Shown here: piece by piece, positions 1 through 7,126 of the stretch | Numbering within the stretch: position 1 is the first letter of the stretch | Layout: each line of letters starts with the position of its first letter | Assembly: GCA_017384185.1 (NCBI GenBank) | Contig: JAFNUH010000157.1 | Coordinates: 1 to 9,212, forward strand | Source of the DNA: Alistipes sp. | GTDB taxonomy: Bacteria; Bacteroidota; Bacteroidia; Bacteroidales; Rikenellaceae | Length of the DNA stretch: 9,212 nucleotides | Direction: 5' to 3' | Notes under the pieces: generated by a model | Told to the model about the DNA's origin: nothing | Seen by the model: the letters and a program-made list of their open reading frames with translations, nothing else | Databases searched by the model: none | Made by a program: the position numbers and the translations under genes

Positions 1-442
1 CAAGGTGAAGTATATCGCACCGTTTGTGCATCTTATCGAATCGCTCGACAGTGAACGTCTGGCTGAGGAGATTGAGCGCCAGGCTGCAAAGTGTAACCGT
101 GTGATTGATTGCCTGTTGGAGATTCACGTGACGGAGGAGGAGAGTAAGTCGGGATGGGATTATGCCGTGCTTTTGGCATTTGTTAAGCGTGGAGGCTTTG
201 CGTCGCTGCCACATATCCGTCTGCGAGGTGTGATGGGTATGGCAACATTTACCGATGATGAGAGTGTTGTTCGTGCCGATTTTGAGCGTTTGGCGGCTTG
301 TAAAAAGGAGCTTGCAGAGTATTTTGGTGATGAGTTCGATACCCTCTCTATGGGAATGTCTGACGACTACCCTATCGCCATTGAGTATGGCTCTACCGAG
401 GTGCGTATCGGCTCGACTATTTTTGGAGTAAGGGAGTATTGA
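1..442 (+). CDS. yggS: YggS/PLPBP-family pyridoxal phosphate homeostasis protein, 5' truncated by window edge
   Basis: The family comprises PLP-binding, alanine-racemase-like TIM-barrel proteins that act in vitamin B6 homeostasis in the cytoplasm without a known catalytic reaction. About 146 residues are present out of the usual 220-230. The open frame enters from the left edge (codon AAG at 2-4), and the GTG at 5 is an internal valine, not a start: it lies in the family's conserved stretch reading K-V-K-Y-I-A-P-F-V. Also visible are the V-M-G-M-A-T strand near nt 229-246 and, close to the C-terminus, S-M-G-M-S-D-D-Y followed by E-V-R-I-G-S-T-I-F-G, the family's phosphate-binding end. The PLP lysine is N-terminal in this family and lies outside the window. 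The stop is at 440-442, only 12 nt before the next start, so the two genes are probably co-transcribed. Family assignment is firm. Confidence 0.93.
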   Translation, partial: KVKYIAPFVHLIESLDSERLAEEIERQAAKCNRVIDCLLEIHVTEEESKSGWDYAVLLAFVKRGGFASLPHIRLRGVMGMATFTDDESVVRADFERLAACKKELAEYFGDEFDTLSMGMSDDYPIAIEYGSTEVRIGSTIFGVREY

Positions 443-454
443 TAATTGAAATTT

Positions 455-1423
455 ATGGATAGAAAAGAGTTTTTAGCATCAATGTTGGCGCTGGGTGGCG
501 CTGCTGTATTGCCAGCTAACGCAACGGTGTTGGATAAGATTGAGGAGTTGTCGGCTGAGGCTCCTGCGAAGAAGATAGACCCAAGTTTAACGGTTTTGCT
601 CTCGGATATTCATATCTGCGGCGAGTTTAACGAGGATGGTAAGCCTGCGCACTACCCCTACAACCCCACGTCGTTGCAGATTTGCATTGACGAAATTTTG
701 GCTATGCGCCCATTGCCTGCTAATGTGCTGGTGTTTGGCGATGTGGCGTGGGACTACGGTTTGGAGGAGGATTATCGCTATGCTGCCGAGCTGTTGCGTC
801 AGCTGGAGGAGGCTGGCATTCGTGTAACGTTGGGTATGGGTAATCACGACCGCCGTGCGGCGTTCTTCAAAGTTTTTCCGCAGTATGCGCAGAGTACTCC
901 CGTTGAGGGTCGTGTTGTGTCGGTTGTGAAGTTGCCCGATGTCGATTTTATTATGCTTGACTCGCTTGTTGAGAAGCCCGACCTGAAACCTCGCCAAAGC
1001 ACTACCGTTAGCGGAACTATTAGCGATGAGCAGATTGAGTGGTTGAATGGTTATCTCGCAAAGAGCGACCGTCCCGTAATTCTCGGTGCTCACCACCCTT
1101 TGAATGAGTTGCATAGTCTAACAAAAATGTTGGTCGATTCACCCACCGTGGCAGCTTTCATATATGGTCACGTGCATATTTGGAATAAGTCTGTGTCTAT
1201 AATCCGTCCACGCAAGCCGCAACATATGTTGCCTACGGTTGCCCTGCCAGCAACATTTTATGGCGACATAGGTTTTGCCGTGATGCGCACTTCGCCTAAG
1301 GGCGCAAAGATTACATACTCGTCAAAAGGTTTCTGGTGGCCCCAGCCCTCGGATAATCCCCCTGCGGAGTGGCTACAACGCCAAAAAGATTTGGCAAACG
1401 AGGAGTGTATGATACTCTTTTAA
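455..1423 (+). CDS. Exported calcineurin-like metallophosphoesterase
   Basis: A 322-residue protein with all the metal-binding motifs of the calcineurin-like phosphoesterase fold, in order: D-x-H (D51, H53), G-D (D96), G-N-H-D (129-132), a histidine pair in G-A-H-H-P-L (213-214) and G-H-V-H (238-241). An intact dimetal centre for phosphoester hydrolysis is therefore expected; the substrate is unknown. The N-terminus, D-R-K-E-F-L followed by a short A/L/G-rich segment ending A-N-A, resembles a Tat-type signal with R-K replacing the usual R-R, so export to the periplasm is inferred. I chose the ATG at 455; an in-frame TTG at 446 would add only three residues. There is no Shine-Dalgarno sequence, as is normal for this phylum. 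It follows yggS by 12 nt and ends just before a bidirectional terminator. Related proteins are usually annotated as metallophosphatase or 3',5'-cyclic-AMP phosphodiesterase; the specificity cannot be read from sequence. Confidence 0.9.
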   Translation: MDRKEFLASMLALGGAAVLPANATVLDKIEELSAEAPAKKIDPSLTVLLSDIHICGEFNEDGKPAHYPYNPTSLQICIDEILAMRPLPANVLVFGDVAWDYGLEEDYRYAAELLRQLEEAGIRVTLGMGNHDRRAAFFKVFPQYAQSTPVEGRVVSVVKLPDVDFIMLDSLVEKPDLKPRQSTTVSGTISDEQIEWLNGYLAKSDRPVILGAHHPLNELHSLTKMLVDSPTVAAFIYGHVHIWNKSVSIIRPRKPQHMLPTVALPATFYGDIGFAVMRTSPKGAKITYSSKGFWWPQPSDNPPAEWLQRQKDLANEECMILF

Positions 1424-1431
1424 CTAAATAA

Positions 1432-1458
1432 AAAAAGCCACCCGAAAGGTGGCTTTTT
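1432..1458. terminator. Bidirectional intrinsic terminator
   Basis: A perfect 11-bp stem (AAAAAGCCACC paired with GGTGGCTTTTT) closes a five-base loop CGAAA. The A tract on the left and T tract on the right make it work as an intrinsic terminator on both strands. It sits between two convergent genes, 8 nt after the metallophosphoesterase stop and 1 nt before the PqaA-like stop codon, so it should end both transcription units. Confidence 0.93.
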
Positions 1459-1459
1459 G

Positions 1460-2848
1460 TTACATAGGTAACTCAACTTTTATTTCGGGTTCGAAAATCT
1501 CTTCGAACACCTCGTCTGTGTCGGCAGTGAACATTCGTGTTGTAATGTTATACGGCTCGCAGCCATTGGGGTGCTTGTATTTTGCCATCACAAGGAAGGC
1601 TTTGTACCCCGTTTTAGGATAATTAATCATAACTTTAGCCTTTCCCGTGTGAGCTATGCCCTGCTCAGATGGCACAAACTTACACTTGCGAAAATCTTTG
1701 TTCTCAGACTCTGCCTCCCAGATAATTACCTCCTCTAAATGGTGCTTGTCGGCTTTAATAGTGAGCGTGGCACTACCCTTTCCCTCCTTGATTTTATAAT
1801 CAAACTTCGGGTACTCCATACCATCTATCGTCTGACGGAAGAAAGCCTCCAAAGCGTTGTACGCTGCTTTCATATCGCCCTGACCGTGACCCGCATTTGT
1901 GGTGTATGATATAAACTTTTCGCCCGGAATACCATCAACATAGTTCTTCACGGCATCTACGGTCCAATACTCGTCGTTCGTGCCGAAGAAGAGCATCTTA
2001 GGCATTGTGTATTTGTCACGATATGAGTATGGGTCAATCATTGCCACCAGCTCTTTACCCGCATCAGAGACTACCTCCTCAGTCAGTCCGAGGTTTACAT
2101 AATCCTGAATCTGAATGCTATAACTGCCAAACATATGGCGCTGGTATGGTACGCTGACGGGCATATTTAGGATGTCAATAACCATAGGCGCAATGGCAAC
2201 CACACGCTTATCCTCGCTTGCTGCCGTGAGCCACGTTGTCCAGCCACGCTTCGAGATGCCGTTTGTTACGAATCGCTCGGGTTTTACTGCTAAAGCTCTC
2301 TTCGAAGAAAACTCCTCGATGGCATCCATAGCACGTATTGCACTCTTGGTCATAGGGAACAACAGAGGCCACGTCTGATCCTTGTCGTTCTGGTAGTTAT
2401 GGAAGGTGAATGACACCAACTCATCCTCATACTTGCCGCCATACAAAGGCTGTCGTGGTACCTGCCACAAGATTGCCGTAACCGCCTCGCAGCGGGTAGC
2501 AATACCGGTCAGTGACTTTATCGTAGAGTTATCCCAATTGTGGTAGTTAGGCTCGCCCGTCTTCTCATCGGCACTGCCGCCAGAGATATGTAGCAACGCC
2601 TCGTCGTTTGTCAAACGGTTGGGAACGATTACCACCAACTCGTGAATCCAATCAAAATCACGCCATCTCTGTGACTGCATACGCAGACGATATGCCGTGG
2701 CATCCGCAGTTACAAGACTGTCACGTACCTCCCACGCAAACGATTTGTCGTCGTTGTGGATGTATTGCTTGAGAGCCTGCGAAGGCGCTACCTGTGCCGA
2801 TGCGCCCCACGCCCAAAGTAGAGTGATTATGGTTAAAATGTTTCTCAT
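1460..2848 (-). CDS. PhoPQ-activated pathogenicity-related (PqaA-like) secreted alpha/beta hydrolase
   Basis: A 462-residue protein whose signal peptide ends A-S-A before Q19, so periplasmic or exported. The body matches the PhoPQ-activated pathogenicity-related family (named after Salmonella PqaA; Dictyostelium AprA is a relative), which has an alpha/beta-hydrolase fold. The nucleophile-elbow motif N-G-I-S-K-R-G-W-T-T-W is seen at 196-206, with S199 the likely nucleophile. D292 in F-F-G-T-N-D-E-Y-W and H321 in N-A-G-H-G-Q-G are in the right places for the acid and the histidine of a triad. These catalytic roles are inferred from fold and order; no substrate is established for this group. Residues from about 350 form a C-terminal beta-rich extension. 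It is the last gene of the minus-strand operon, starting 5 nt after the M23 peptidase stop, and is followed directly by the terminator. The gene is intact. Confidence 0.87.
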   Translation of the reverse strand: MRNILTIITLLWAWGASAQVAPSQALKQYIHNDDKSFAWEVRDSLVTADATAYRLRMQSQRWRDFDWIHELVVIVPNRLTNDEALLHISGGSADEKTGEPNYHNWDNSTIKSLTGIATRCEAVTAILWQVPRQPLYGGKYEDELVSFTFHNYQNDKDQTWPLLFPMTKSAIRAMDAIEEFSSKRALAVKPERFVTNGISKRGWTTWLTAASEDKRVVAIAPMVIDILNMPVSVPYQRHMFGSYSIQIQDYVNLGLTEEVVSDAGKELVAMIDPYSYRDKYTMPKMLFFGTNDEYWTVDAVKNYVDGIPGEKFISYTTNAGHGQGDMKAAYNALEAFFRQTIDGMEYPKFDYKIKEGKGSATLTIKADKHHLEEVIIWEAESENKDFRKCKFVPSEQGIAHTGKAKVMINYPKTGYKAFLVMAKYKHPNGCEPYNITTRMFTADTDEVFEEIFEPEIKVELPM

Positions 2849-2853
2849 AGTCG

Positions 2854-3891
2854 TTATCTTACTCTGATTCGCTGACCAAGTCTAAGGATTGAAGACTCTC
2901 TAATGCCGTTAAGCTGACAGAGTTTCTTTACGGTTGTATGGTTGTTAATAGCGATACGACCCAACGTGTCACCCTTCTTTACGATGTGATACTTGATGGC
3001 AGCCGCCTCTTTGGCTATCTTCTTGTCCTCCTCATCGCTCTGTACCTCCTCCTCGAAGTCCTGAGTGAAACGAGAGTAAGGACTGAAATATGTGCGCTTC
3101 AGCAGGAATGTTTCACGGCGCAGGTCACCCGATGCAAAGTCGATAAGACGCTCAGGGTCAAACGTGTGACCCTTGTATCTCATCTCATAGTGAAGGTGCG
3201 AACCTGTACTGCGACCCGTGTTACCACCCTTACCGATTACCTGACCCGCTGTAACCCACTCGTTGGGCTTCACGTGAATCTCCGAGAGGTGACCGTAGAA
3301 GGTCTCCAAGCCGTTGTCGTGACGCAGAACAATCAAGTTACCGTATCCGCTACGAATATAAGTACATATACGCACACGACCATCAAATGTTGCATATACG
3401 GGGTCGCCTGTCTCAAGGTCGATATCCGTACCCTGATGCACACGGCGGCGACGAGGACCATACTTCGATGTTACACGACCCTTTGACGGATAGTGATAGC
3501 TCTTGAGTGAATCGACCAAGTCGATGACCATTGACATAGGAATATCCTTCAACTCAACCTTGAACGGCTGTATCTTTGTTGTGTCCCACTCCTTAGTAAA
3601 TACAGTCTCGTCCAAAACGTCGATGTTACGGTTGCGCACAAAGCGCCAAGTGTTATCGTTGTAGAGGACAATATTCAATCCCTCGCTTGATGAGGGGATG
3701 GTGTCAACGACCAAAACATCCTTTACCTCGAATGCAGGACCAGACTCCAGCGGTACACGCTTAACGATAACGGCGTCCTCGGGCAGAGAGTCCTTGTTGA
3801 TATTATTTTTTACTATTTTTACGCCCTGAGCTGAGGCGGTGCTTGCCACGACAAGCGATAGGATTAATAGCAGTGTTCTGCGTAAGTTCAT
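2854..3891 (-). CDS. M23-family metallopeptidase with C-terminal LysM domain
   Basis: A 345-residue predicted periplasmic peptidoglycan hydrolase. It has a signal peptide (basic M-N-L-R-R-T, hydrophobic core, cleavage after A-S-A at about residue 21), a linker region up to about 130, then an M23 lysostaphin-type domain at roughly 135-250. Its zinc ligands are complete: H152 and D156 (H-Q-G-T-D), and H234 of H-L-H, with H201 and H232 as the usual catalytic histidines. An acidic segment (about 276-290) leads to one LysM motif at 301-345 (Y-H-I-V-K-K-G-D-T-L ... L-R-L-G-Q-R-I), which binds glycan. An intact zinc site implies an active endopeptidase, not a NlpD/EnvC-like activator. The catalytic-then-LysM order is reversed relative to E. 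coli NlpD but is familiar in Bacteroidetes. It lies 30 nt downstream of the DUF3109 gene and 5 nt upstream of the PqaA-like gene, consistent with co-transcription. Confidence 0.93.
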   Translation of the reverse strand: MNLRRTLLLILSLVVASTASAQGVKIVKNNINKDSLPEDAVIVKRVPLESGPAFEVKDVLVVDTIPSSSEGLNIVLYNDNTWRFVRNRNIDVLDETVFTKEWDTTKIQPFKVELKDIPMSMVIDLVDSLKSYHYPSKGRVTSKYGPRRRRVHQGTDIDLETGDPVYATFDGRVRICTYIRSGYGNLIVLRHDNGLETFYGHLSEIHVKPNEWVTAGQVIGKGGNTGRSTGSHLHYEMRYKGHTFDPERLIDFASGDLRRETFLLKRTYFSPYSRFTQDFEEEVQSDEEDKKIAKEAAAIKYHIVKKGDTLGRIAINNHTTVKKLCQLNGIRESSILRLGQRIRVR

Positions 3892-3921
3892 TGGGTTTTA
3901 TTTGTTAAAGTTTATAATTCA

Positions 3922-4494
3922 CTATTGTTCACGGAGCAACTCCTCGGCGCACTCCAACGCCTTGTAGAACTCCTCTCCAAAGCGGCGGATGATAGGCTCC
4001 TTGAGTGCCTTATACACGGGTACTCCTAACTTTTTGCCACACTCAACAGCATCACGGCAAACAGCCCAGCGGTGGTAGTTAAGACCGTATGTTCCGTTAC
4101 GGAACTGCTTTACACGTATGGGATAGAGATGGCACGAGATGGGCTTCAAGAACGAGCACTTACCCTCACGGTAGGCACGCTCAATGGCGCAGAACGTAAT
4201 GCCATTCTCCTCGAAGGCGTAGGCACAAGCGGCGTTGTCAACGAGCGGTGTTGTGTAGTCACCATCTACGTCAACGACCATAAATCCTTGGCTCTCTACG
4301 GCTGCACGTCCCTCTTCGGTCATATAGGGGGCGTAGTTCTCGTACTCCTCCTCCAGGAGGTCAACCTCCTCAGTATCTAACGGTGCGCCAGCATCTCCCT
4401 CTACGCAGCAGATACCTTTACACTTGCCCAGGTCACAGGCAAAGCACTCACGCAATAGGTCAGCGCTGACAATTTTATCATCAATCTCAATCAC
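3922..4494 (-). CDS. DUF3109-family cysteine-rich protein
   Basis: A 190-residue cytoplasmic protein of the DUF3109 family, common in Bacteroidetes and of unknown function. Twelve cysteines are present. An N-terminal cluster (C17, C20, C25, C29, C30 in C-D-L-G-K-C-K-G-I-C-C-V-E-G-D) and a second set (C90, C102, C113, C121, then C146, C152) have the pattern of the YkgJ/UPF0153-type metal or Fe-S binding proteins; cluster binding is inferred. The sequence P-I-S-C-H-L-Y-P-I-R is the other conserved block. The start is GTG at 4494-4492, not ATG. I accept it because family members begin with the same M-I-x-I-D-D pattern and because the GTG overlaps the nadD stop as GTGA, a typical translational-coupling arrangement. 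There is no signal peptide or membrane segment. Confidence 0.9.
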   Translation of the reverse strand: MIEIDDKIVSADLLRECFACDLGKCKGICCVEGDAGAPLDTEEVDLLEEEYENYAPYMTEEGRAAVESQGFMVVDVDGDYTTPLVDNAACAYAFEENGITFCAIERAYREGKCSFLKPISCHLYPIRVKQFRNGTYGLNYHRWAVCRDAVECGKKLGVPVYKALKEPIIRRFGEEFYKALECAEELLREQ

Positions 4495-5309
4495 GGGTTG
4501 TAAATATCTTTATATCTATACTCTAAAATCTCTTCAGCCATCTCTATGTATTGGCGTGCCTCGGTTTTATCCTCAGCTATCTCCTCGGCTTTGCGGAAAT
4601 CGTTTATGGCACTGCCCCACTCATTTTTGCGGAAATAACACTTTCCTCGCTCCAAATATAACTCGGCATTATCGGGCGAGAGTTGTATGGCAGCCGTAAG
4701 CGATGTTGTCTTACTCGACAGAGTCCACAGACCTCGTCCACGAATATACTCACGTACCTCCTTGTCGAGCATCTGCGATACATCGTCGCCACGCTCCAGA
4801 CGGTCACGTACCTCGGTCGATGAGTATGCACACTGCGGAGCATCGGCAAGGAATGTTGTGCGCTCGGTCGAGAATGTCATCGGCACATTGGGGCGGGGAT
4901 AGACGTAAATGTCATATCCGGCGATAATCTCCTCTGCCTCACGCCACTTTGGTAGGGTGTTTATCAGGTCGCTACCCATCAATATCGTGAACTCCATCTG
5001 CTCGCCATAATTCTCTGTAAGATGACGCAGGGTGTTAATCGTGTATGAGGGTTTTTCCAACAGAAACTCAATAATCGAGGGCTTTATCTGCTCTGGGTAA
5101 CGTGAGTTTTTGCACGCTGCCTCCACCATCGAGTAGCGGTCAAACTCTGCCGCCATAGCCATATTCTGCTTGAAGGGGTTTTGCGGAGAGATAATCATTG
5201 CCACCTCGTCACACAACCCATTCTCAACGGCATACTCGGCAAGCGCCATATGACCATTGTGTACGGGGTTGAACGACCCGAAGAAGAGCATCATTCGTCG
5301 TTTGGGCAT
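4491..5309 (-). CDS. nadD: Nicotinate-nucleotide adenylyltransferase fused to a C-terminal TPR segment
   Basis: Residues 5-195 are NadD, which transfers AMP from ATP to nicotinate mononucleotide to make deamido-NAD in NAD biosynthesis. Seen are the nucleotidyltransferase motif G-S-F-N-P-V-H-N-G-H (11-20), M-G-S-D (111-114) and the S-S-T-E-V-R block (163-168) before the usual terminal helix ending Y-I-R-G-R-G-L-W. Most NadD proteins stop about here, near 190-210 residues. This one continues to 272 with a TPR-like helix pair: N-A-E-L-Y-L-E-R-G-K-C-Y-F-R-K-N-E-W-G-S (214-233) then A-I-N-D-F-R-K-A-E-E (234-243), matching TPR spacing of G8, Y11, A20, F24 and A27, plus a further helix to about 265. 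The extension is in frame with no stop, so it is a real fusion unless there is a sequencing error. The gene starts 1 nt after the gmk stop and overlaps DUF3109 by 4 nt. A second in-frame Met pair at residues 6-7 is an alternative start. Confidence 0.93.
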   Translation of the reverse strand: MPKRRMMLFFGSFNPVHNGHMALAEYAVENGLCDEVAMIISPQNPFKQNMAMAAEFDRYSMVEAACKNSRYPEQIKPSIIEFLLEKPSYTINTLRHLTENYGEQMEFTILMGSDLINTLPKWREAEEIIAGYDIYVYPRPNVPMTFSTERTTFLADAPQCAYSSTEVRDRLERGDDVSQMLDKEVREYIRGRGLWTLSSKTTSLTAAIQLSPDNAELYLERGKCYFRKNEWGSAINDFRKAEEIAEDKTEARQYIEMAEEILEYRYKDIYNP

Positions 5310-5310
5310 C

Positions 5311-5883
5311 TTACTTCGCCAAAAAATCGTTAATAATACGCTCTGTCTCCGCTACTGCACTCTCAAGAACATCGTTCACTACCACGTGGTCAAACTCGGG
5401 CGACTTAGAGATCTCAAACTCCGCCTTTGCAACACGCTTCTCGATAGTCTCCATACTATCCGTGCCACGACCAATCAATCGCTCACGCAGAATCTCCACC
5501 GATGGGGGCATAATGAATACCGAGCAAGCCTGCTCGCCGAAGATGCGCTTGAGGTTGATGCCTCCCATAACATCTACATCGAAGATGATGATATTACCCT
5601 TCGACCAGATGCGCTCCATCTCGCTCTTGAGCGTACCGTAGCAGGTGCCGTTATATACCTCCTCCCACTCAACAAAGGCATCGGCTGCAACCTTCTCACG
5701 AAACTCCTCCTGCGAGAGGAAGAAGTAATCTACGCCATTCTTCTCCTCGCCACGGGGCTGACGAGATGTAGCAGAGATTGAAAACTCAAACTGCGGGAAT
5801 ATCTTAAGCAACTGCTTAACGATGGTTGTCTTGCCCGAGCCACTCGGTGCTGAGAATATTATAAGTTTTCCTGTGGTTGCCAT
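5311..5883 (-). CDS. gmk: Guanylate kinase
   Basis: A 190-residue cytoplasmic enzyme that phosphorylates GMP to GDP with ATP, of normal family length. The P-loop A-P-S-G-S-G-K-T is at 12-19. The GMP-binding signature S-A-T-S-R-Q-P-R-G-E-E ... G-V-D-Y-F-F is at 37-55, followed by Y-G-T (the guanylate kinase Y-x-G/Y-G-T strand) near 82-84. The arginine-rich lid I-G-R-G-T-D-S at about 137-143 is present. The gene begins 1 nt after the yicC stop (TAA-A-ATG) and ends 1 nt before nadD (TAA-G-ATG), so translation is probably coupled along the operon. The yicC-gmk pairing is widespread in bacteria, and yicC-gmk-nadD is a usual Bacteroidetes order. Confidence 0.97.
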   Translation of the reverse strand: MATTGKLIIFSAPSGSGKTTIVKQLLKIFPQFEFSISATSRQPRGEEKNGVDYFFLSQEEFREKVAADAFVEWEEVYNGTCYGTLKSEMERIWSKGNIIIFDVDVMGGINLKRIFGEQACSVFIMPPSVEILRERLIGRGTDSMETIEKRVAKAEFEISKSPEFDHVVVNDVLESAVAETERIINDFLAK

Positions 5884-5884
5884 T

Positions 5885-6757
5885 TTATAGAATGTTTAAT
5901 ACTTGTTCCTTAATCTTCTCCAGCTCATCCTTCATCTTCACGACAAGAATCTGCATATTAGCCTCGTTAGCCTTCGAGCCGAGGGTGTTAATCTCACGAC
6001 CCATCTCCTGAGCTATGAAGCCCAACTTGCGACCAACAGCCTCCTCTGCGGCTGCCACCTCACGGAAGTAGCGACAATGATTGGTAAGACGCACCTTCTC
6101 CTCGGTTATGTCCAGCTTCTCGATGTAGAATATCATCTCCTGCTCCAGACGGTTGGTGTCAACATCCACCTTAAGTTGTGCCAAGTTCTCACGTATGCGG
6201 TTCTTGATGGTCTCCGTGCGTGTTGCCTCGTAAGGCTCAACCTGCTTCTTGTACTCCTCGATGTTGTCAACACGGCGAAGAAGGTCTGCAATGAGTGTTT
6301 CGCCCTCCTGCTCACGGAAAGAGTTGAAGTGCTGCAAAGCCTCGCCTACAGCCTGCATAAGTGCTGCGTGCTCCTCCTCTGATGCACTATCCTGCTGAGT
6401 CGATACCACATCGGGCATACGCATTACAACGGGGACGATGGCGTCGTAGTCGGCATCTACGCCCGAATAAGCCAATGCATCGTTGACCTGACGCAGGTAC
6501 TCACGGAAAATATCCTTGTTCACGGTAGCCGATGTCTGCGTAGCTGTTGTTTCGACGCTTACGCTGATGTCAGCCTTACCTCGAACAATGCTTGCGGCAG
6601 CCAGGCTGCGAATGTCAAACTCGTATGTGCGATAGATTCCAGGAAGTTTAACCGATAGGTCCAGCTGCTTAGAGTTTAGTGAGCGTACCTCGACGGTTAT
6701 TTTTTTGGTCGGCAGCGATACCTCGCTCTTGCCGAATCCAGTCATTGATTTTATCAT
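5885..6757 (-). CDS. yicC: YicC-family endoribonuclease
   Basis: A 290-residue protein, close to the 287 residues of E. coli YicC, which has been described as an endoribonuclease involved in turnover of the small RNA RyhB. Diagnostic blocks are the start M-I-K-S-M-T-G-F-G, the Y-I-E-K-L-D-I-T-E-E-K-V-R-L block (211-224) and the C-terminal signature G-R-K-L-G-F-I-A-Q-E-M-G-R-E-I-N-T-L-G-S beginning at 242. The frame is open further upstream to an ATG at 6835, but I choose 6757. The family begins exactly with M-I-K-S-M-T-G-F-G, the extra 26 residues are a basic low-complexity run, and the predicted transcription start falls at about 6836, which would leave the longer form without a leader. It is the first gene of the six-gene minus-strand unit. 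Confidence 0.95.
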   Translation of the reverse strand: MIKSMTGFGKSEVSLPTKKITVEVRSLNSKQLDLSVKLPGIYRTYEFDIRSLAAASIVRGKADISVSVETTATQTSATVNKDIFREYLRQVNDALAYSGVDADYDAIVPVVMRMPDVVSTQQDSASEEEHAALMQAVGEALQHFNSFREQEGETLIADLLRRVDNIEEYKKQVEPYEATRTETIKNRIRENLAQLKVDVDTNRLEQEMIFYIEKLDITEEKVRLTNHCRYFREVAAAEEAVGRKLGFIAQEMGREINTLGSKANEANMQILVVKMKDELEKIKEQVLNIL

Positions 6758-6803
6758 TGTTTTGAGTCTGTTTTTTCTTGTTAAAAGGTTGGTTTGTTTA
6801 GGT

Positions 6804-6821
6804 TTCTTCTTTAAAGAAGAA
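6804..6821. repeat. 18-bp perfect palindrome in the yicC leader
   Basis: TTCTTCTTTAAAGAAGAA is identical to its own reverse complement, centred between 6812 and 6813. It lies about 15-32 nt downstream of the predicted yicC transcription start and about 47 nt before the chosen start codon, so it is inside the untranslated leader. The position would suit an operator for a dimeric repressor or a short AU-rich RNA hairpin. Function is not known, and the AT-rich setting makes chance more likely than for a GC-balanced palindrome. Confidence 0.5.
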
Positions 6822-6842
6822 TTTCCGAACGCCAAATCTTTG

Positions 6843-6874
6843 CAAAGATACGATAATAGTGTCTGTTTAGCAAA
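6843..6874 (-). promoter_or_regulatory. Bacteroidetes-type promoter for the yicC-gmk-nadD operon
   Basis: On the minus strand, TTTG (complement of 6871-6874) is followed by 20 nt and then TATCTTTG (complement of 6843-6850). This is an exact match to the Bacteroidetes sigma-ABfr consensus: -33 TTTG, 19-21 nt, -7 TAnnTTTG. Transcription would start near 6836 and give a leader of about 80 nt before the yicC ATG at 6757. No comparable promoter is evident in the small gaps further down the operon, which supports one transcript. Confidence 0.8.
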
Positions 6875-7126
6875 TTTTTTTGAATTAGTATTGTGATAAA
6901 CTCACCGTTGAGGATAATTTGGTGTCGCAGGTGATAAATTGTAAGCTATTTTGGGCGTGAAGAGAGCCAAAATGATGAAAAATCAACTTTTTTGAAAAAT
7001 TACGTTTTTCTCCTTTTGGGGCGATTTTAGGTGTTGTATTGTTATTAAAAAATATGAATAATTAAACTAATAAAAGTTTTTACTATAAAAAAGTGATAAT
7101 CTGAATATGAAAAACCTTAGAAAGAT
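6875..7126. other. AT-rich divergent intergenic spacer, no gene seen
   Basis: This is the part of the yicC-serC intergenic region between the two predicted promoters. I see no plausible coding sequence, tRNA or recognisable riboswitch. It is rich in A and T runs. A weak AT-only hairpin (GAAAAA, loop TTACG, TTTTTC) lies near 6994-7010. The octamer GTGATAAA occurs at 6893 and again at 6931, with the near match GTGATAAT at 7093. None of these is strong enough to call a regulatory site. Confidence 0.5.

Noticed and set aside
587..1114. A 175-codon open frame on the minus strand inside the metallophosphoesterase gene
   Set aside because: It is antisense to a gene with every expected catalytic motif, and its translation resembles no family I know. 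It is a by-product of codon bias in the real frame.
2938..3486. A 182-codon plus-strand open frame opposite the M23 peptidase
   Set aside because: The minus strand carries a complete signal peptide, zinc site and LysM domain. The plus-strand product is a compositional shadow without recognisable motifs.
5257..5781. A 174-codon plus-strand open frame spanning the gmk-nadD boundary
   Set aside because: It crosses two unmistakable genes on the other strand and has no family features.
5903..6382. A leucine-rich 159-codon plus-strand open frame opposite yicC, looking superficially like a membrane protein
   Set aside because: Its leucine richness comes from the complement of GAG/AAG-rich coiled segments in YicC.
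6758..6835. A 26-residue N-terminal extension of YicC beginning at an ATG at 6835
   Set aside because: Family members start at M-I-K-S-M-T-G-F-G, and the predicted transcription start lies at about the same position as this ATG, so there would be no leader.
6980..7025. Possible additional promoter or terminator around the T-rich run and the GAAAAA/TTTTTC hairpin
   Set aside because: The spacing between candidate TTTG elements is about 16 nt with a poor -7 box, and the hairpin is AT-only and short; both are expected by chance in this composition.
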